Below, piece by piece: positions 6,722 through 8,700 of a DNA stretch of 8,700 nucleotides (position 1 is its first letter; each line of letters opens with the position of its first letter). The stretch comes from Syntrophomonadaceae bacterium (GTDB taxonomy: Bacteria > Bacillota > Syntrophomonadia > Syntrophomonadales > Syntrophomonadaceae), in contig JAAZOA010000081.1 in the NCBI GenBank assembly GCA_012798055.1, forward strand, positions 1 through 8,700. Reading direction: 5' to 3'. The translations under genes were made by a program, and so were the position numbers. A model generated the notes under the pieces. The model ran no database searches, was not told where the DNA came from, and saw only the letters and a program-made list of their open reading frames with translations.

Positions 6722-6734
6722 AAGGAGGTCAATA

Positions 6735-7631
6735 TTGAAACAGAGGATCGGTATTATCGGGGCGGGAGTAGTAGGTACAGCTGTAGGGGTCATCCTAAAT
6801 GCCAAAGGCTACGAGATTACGGGGGTATACGACCATAAAACCGAATCTACGCAGAAGCTGGTGGAGCGGATCGGATGCCCAGCACATTTGGACCCCTGCC
6901 AGGTATCTCGCTCGGCCGATATCGTGTTTATTACCACCAACGACACTGCCATCCAAGAGGTGGTAGAGATTGTCGCTGCTGGCGGGGCCTTCCGGGCCGG
7001 CCAGACAGTTGTGCATATGAGCGGAGCTGAAACGGCTGACATTCTAGGCAGAGCCAGGGAATTCGGAGCCCGGGCCCTGTCGGTCCACCCGCTGCAGTCC
7101 TTCGCCAACCTGGACGGGGCCCAGGAGAACCTGGCCGGGTCGGTTTTCAGTATCGAGGGTGATGAAGAGGCCCGGGCCACAGGGGAAGCCATTGTGGAGG
7201 CGCTGGGAGGCCAGTATTTCTTCATCGCCAAGGATGCCAAGCCCCTGTATCATGCCGGGGCCTGCGTGGCCTCCAATTACCTGGTCACCCTGTTGGATTT
7301 GGGAATAAAACTGCTGGCTGAGGCCGGCATACCTGAGGACAGGGCCGGTCAGGCCTTGATGCCACTGGTAAACGGGACCTTGAGAAATATCGGCAAAATA
7401 GGGATCCCTGCGGCACTGACCGGACCCATCGCCCGGGGAGATATAGCAACCGTGAACAAACACCTGGACCGCATGCGGCAGATGGCTCCGGAGCTGGTGC
7501 AGCTTTATGCGGTACTGGGTCTGTATACCGCGCCCCTGGCCGAGGCCAAGGGCTCCATTCGCGGGCCGATCCGGGAGGAATTGGAGGAGATTTTCCGCCG
7601 GGAACTGGGTCGGGGCGCAACGACAAGCTAA
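6735..7631 (+). CDS. Rossmann-fold and DUF2520 domain protein; candidate ketopantoate reductase (PanG-like)
   Basis: A 298-residue soluble dehydrogenase-like protein. The N-terminal nucleotide-binding fold starts with IGIIGAGVVGTA (5-16; GxGxxG at Gly9, Gly11, Gly14), and Asp33 follows the second strand. The second half has the motifs I associate with the DUF2520 family: SVHPLQSFA (116-124), KPLYHAGACVASNY (169-182) and ALTGPIARGD (227-236). It starts at TTG 6735, six bases after AAGGAGG (6722-6728); TTG 6708 is inside the hairpin stem and has no site. Its stop codon overlaps the panB ribosome binding site, so it is surely co-transcribed with panB and panC. Pantothenate synthesis needs a ketopantoate reductase between PanB and PanC, and no classical panE is here, so that activity is the leading hypothesis. 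A non-PanE enzyme called PanG has been described in Francisella and other bacteria; I believe it is of this type but cannot verify it. Family membership is firm, function is inference. Confidence 0.88.
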   Translation: MKQRIGIIGAGVVGTAVGVILNAKGYEITGVYDHKTESTQKLVERIGCPAHLDPCQVSRSADIVFITTNDTAIQEVVEIVAAGGAFRAGQTVVHMSGAETADILGRAREFGARALSVHPLQSFANLDGAQENLAGSVFSIEGDEEARATGEAIVEALGGQYFFIAKDAKPLYHAGACVASNYLVTLLDLGIKLLAEAGIPEDRAGQALMPLVNGTLRNIGKIGIPAALTGPIARGDIATVNKHLDRMRQMAPELVQLYAVLGLYTAPLAEAKGSIRGPIREELEEIFRRELGRGATTS

Positions 7632-7646
7632 GGAGGAAACAAAACG

Positions 7647-8477
7647 ATGGCAAGAACTTCGACGGCCAGCCTAAAAGCCAAGAGACTGAATCAGGAGAAA
7701 ATAACCATGCTGACGGCTTATGATTTCTCCATGGCCAACATGGTGGACGAAGCCGGAATAGATATAATCCTGGTAGGTGATTCCCTGGGCATGGTGTTCC
7801 TGGGTTATGAAAACACCCTTTCGGTCACCATGGACGAAATGATCCATCATACCAAAACCGTATCCCGGGGCACCAAAAACGCCATGGTGGTAGGAGACAT
7901 GCCCTTCCTCTCCTATCATATATCCATAGAGGAAGCGGTGCGCAATGCAGGGCGCTTCATCCAGGAGGGGGGCGCCCAAGCGGTCAAGCTGGAAGGCGGC
8001 CAGGAGCGCATCCCGGTGGTCAAGGCCATATTGGATGCCCAGATACCGGTGATGGCCCACATAGGGTTGACCCCCCAGTCGGTCCACGCTTTCGGGGGCT
8101 TCAAGGTGCAGGGCAAAGACCTGGAGACTGCGAAAAAATTGATCCGCGATGCCAAAGCCCTGGAAGAGGCGGGGGTGTTCTCCATAGTCCTGGAGGGAGT
8201 GCCCACCAAGCTGGCCAAACAGATCACTGAATCGGTGTCGATACCGACTATCGGCATAGGGGCAGGACAGTATTGTGACGGACAGGTACTGGTGATTAAC
8301 GACATGCTGGGGATGTACAAAGGTCATATCCCCAAATTCGTCAAGAAATTTGCCAATTTGGAACCCCTGATCATGGAGGCCCTGAAAAATTACAAACAGG
8401 AAGTCGAAGCCGGCACCTTCCCGGCGGACGAGCATGGATTCACCATAAGCGACGAAGTACTGGAAAGACTATATTGA
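7647..8477 (+). CDS. panB: 3-methyl-2-oxobutanoate hydroxymethyltransferase PanB
   Basis: First committed enzyme of pantothenate synthesis: transfers a one-carbon unit from 5,10-methylene-tetrahydrofolate to 2-oxoisovalerate, giving ketopantoate. The 276-residue TIM-barrel protein is full length. Motifs: MLTAYDFSMANMVDEAGID (21-39), LVGDSLGMV (42-50) with metal-binding Asp45, VVGDMPFLSY (81-90) with Asp84, AVKLEGG (112-118) with Lys114 and Glu116, AHIGLTPQS, and VLEGVP with catalytic Glu183. ATG 7647 follows AGGAGG (7631-7636) by ten bases, and the first A of that site is the last base of the upstream gene's TAA. The gene ends at TGA 8475-8477, 14 bases before panC. Confidence 0.97.
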   Translation: MARTSTASLKAKRLNQEKITMLTAYDFSMANMVDEAGIDIILVGDSLGMVFLGYENTLSVTMDEMIHHTKTVSRGTKNAMVVGDMPFLSYHISIEEAVRNAGRFIQEGGAQAVKLEGGQERIPVVKAILDAQIPVMAHIGLTPQSVHAFGGFKVQGKDLETAKKLIRDAKALEEAGVFSIVLEGVPTKLAKQITESVSIPTIGIGAGQYCDGQVLVINDMLGMYKGHIPKFVKKFANLEPLIMEALKNYKQEVEAGTFPADEHGFTISDEVLERLY

Positions 8478-8491
8478 TGGGTGGGGATGAG

Positions 8492-8700
8492 ATGCAGACA
8501 TTTACAACTGCCAGGGAAATGCAGGCCTGGTGCCAGGCCCAGAGGAAGGATGGGAAGACGATCGGGCTGGTCCCCACTATGGGGTATCTCCATGCCGGGC
8601 ATATGTCCCTGGTCAAGGAAGCCCGGGCGACCTGCGACAGGGTGGTGGCCTCGATTTTCGTGAATCCTACCCAGTTCGGGGTGGGGGAGGATTTCGAATC
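8492..8700 (+). CDS. panC: Pantothenate synthetase PanC, cut by the window end
   Basis: Joins pantoate and beta-alanine, using ATP, to make pantothenate. Only the first 69 codons are in the window, but the family is clear: LVPTMGYLHAGHMSLVKEA carries the HIGH-like ATP-binding motif (HAGH), followed by VASIFVNPTQFGVGEDFE. ATG 8492 is preferred because GGTGG (8480-8484) lies seven bases upstream and MQTFTTAREMQAW is a normal PanC beginning. The alternative ATG 8477, which shares a base with the panB stop codon, would add five residues (MGGDE). It is the last visible gene of the DUF2520-panB-panC operon; panD would be a natural next gene outside the window. Confidence 0.93.
   Translation, partial: MQTFTTAREMQAWCQAQRKDGKTIGLVPTMGYLHAGHMSLVKEARATCDRVVASIFVNPTQFGVGEDFE

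Noticed and set aside
6641..6838. Plus-strand frame spanning the folK to DUF2520 gap
   Set aside because: No ribosome binding site; it runs through the hairpin and into the DUF2520 gene in the wrong frame with no family similarity.

Overview
The window is a stretch of bacterial core genome with every recognised gene on the + strand. It reads as an anaerobic Gram-positive Firmicute of the class Clostridia, possibly a relative of the syntrophic Syntrophomonas/Peptococcaceae lineages. That guess rests on strong AGGAGG-type ribosome binding sites, three TTG start codons (ftsH, folB and the gene before panB), moderately high GC, and the tilS - ftsH - folP - folB - folK - panB - panC order, which I recall from Firmicutes. 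The genus cannot be fixed from the sequence alone.

Layout. (1) 1-756: the C-terminal five-sixths of a formate/nitrite transporter, closed by a clear intrinsic terminator at 786-815. (2) 985-4358: tilS (tRNA-Ile lysidine synthetase) and ftsH (membrane AAA+ zinc protease). A good sigma-A-type promoter lies between them and sets the ftsH start at the TTG at 2505. The hpt gene often found between these two genes is absent. (3) 4523-6612: folate genes folP, folB and folK. FolP carries an extra N-terminal domain of about 130 residues. (4) 6735 to the window edge: a Rossmann-fold/DUF2520 protein, panB and the first 69 codons of panC, tightly packed as a pantothenate operon.

How the genes fit together. 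FolB, FolK and FolP are consecutive enzymes from dihydroneopterin to dihydropteroate. PanB uses a folate product, 5,10-methylene-tetrahydrofolate, to make ketopantoate, so the folate and pantothenate blocks are metabolically linked. The step between PanB and PanC (ketopantoate reduction) has no classical panE here. The DUF2520 Rossmann protein that begins the block is the natural candidate.

No tRNA, rRNA, CRISPR array, insertion sequence or phage gene is visible. There is no gene-free stretch over 300 bases. The items most worth a second look are the DUF2520 gene beside panBC, the extra N-terminal domain and altered pterin-loop motif of FolP, and two GC-rich leader regions (before folP and before the DUF2520 gene), each of which can fold in two mutually exclusive ways around a ribosome binding site. 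I saw nothing that demonstrates a wholly new system.
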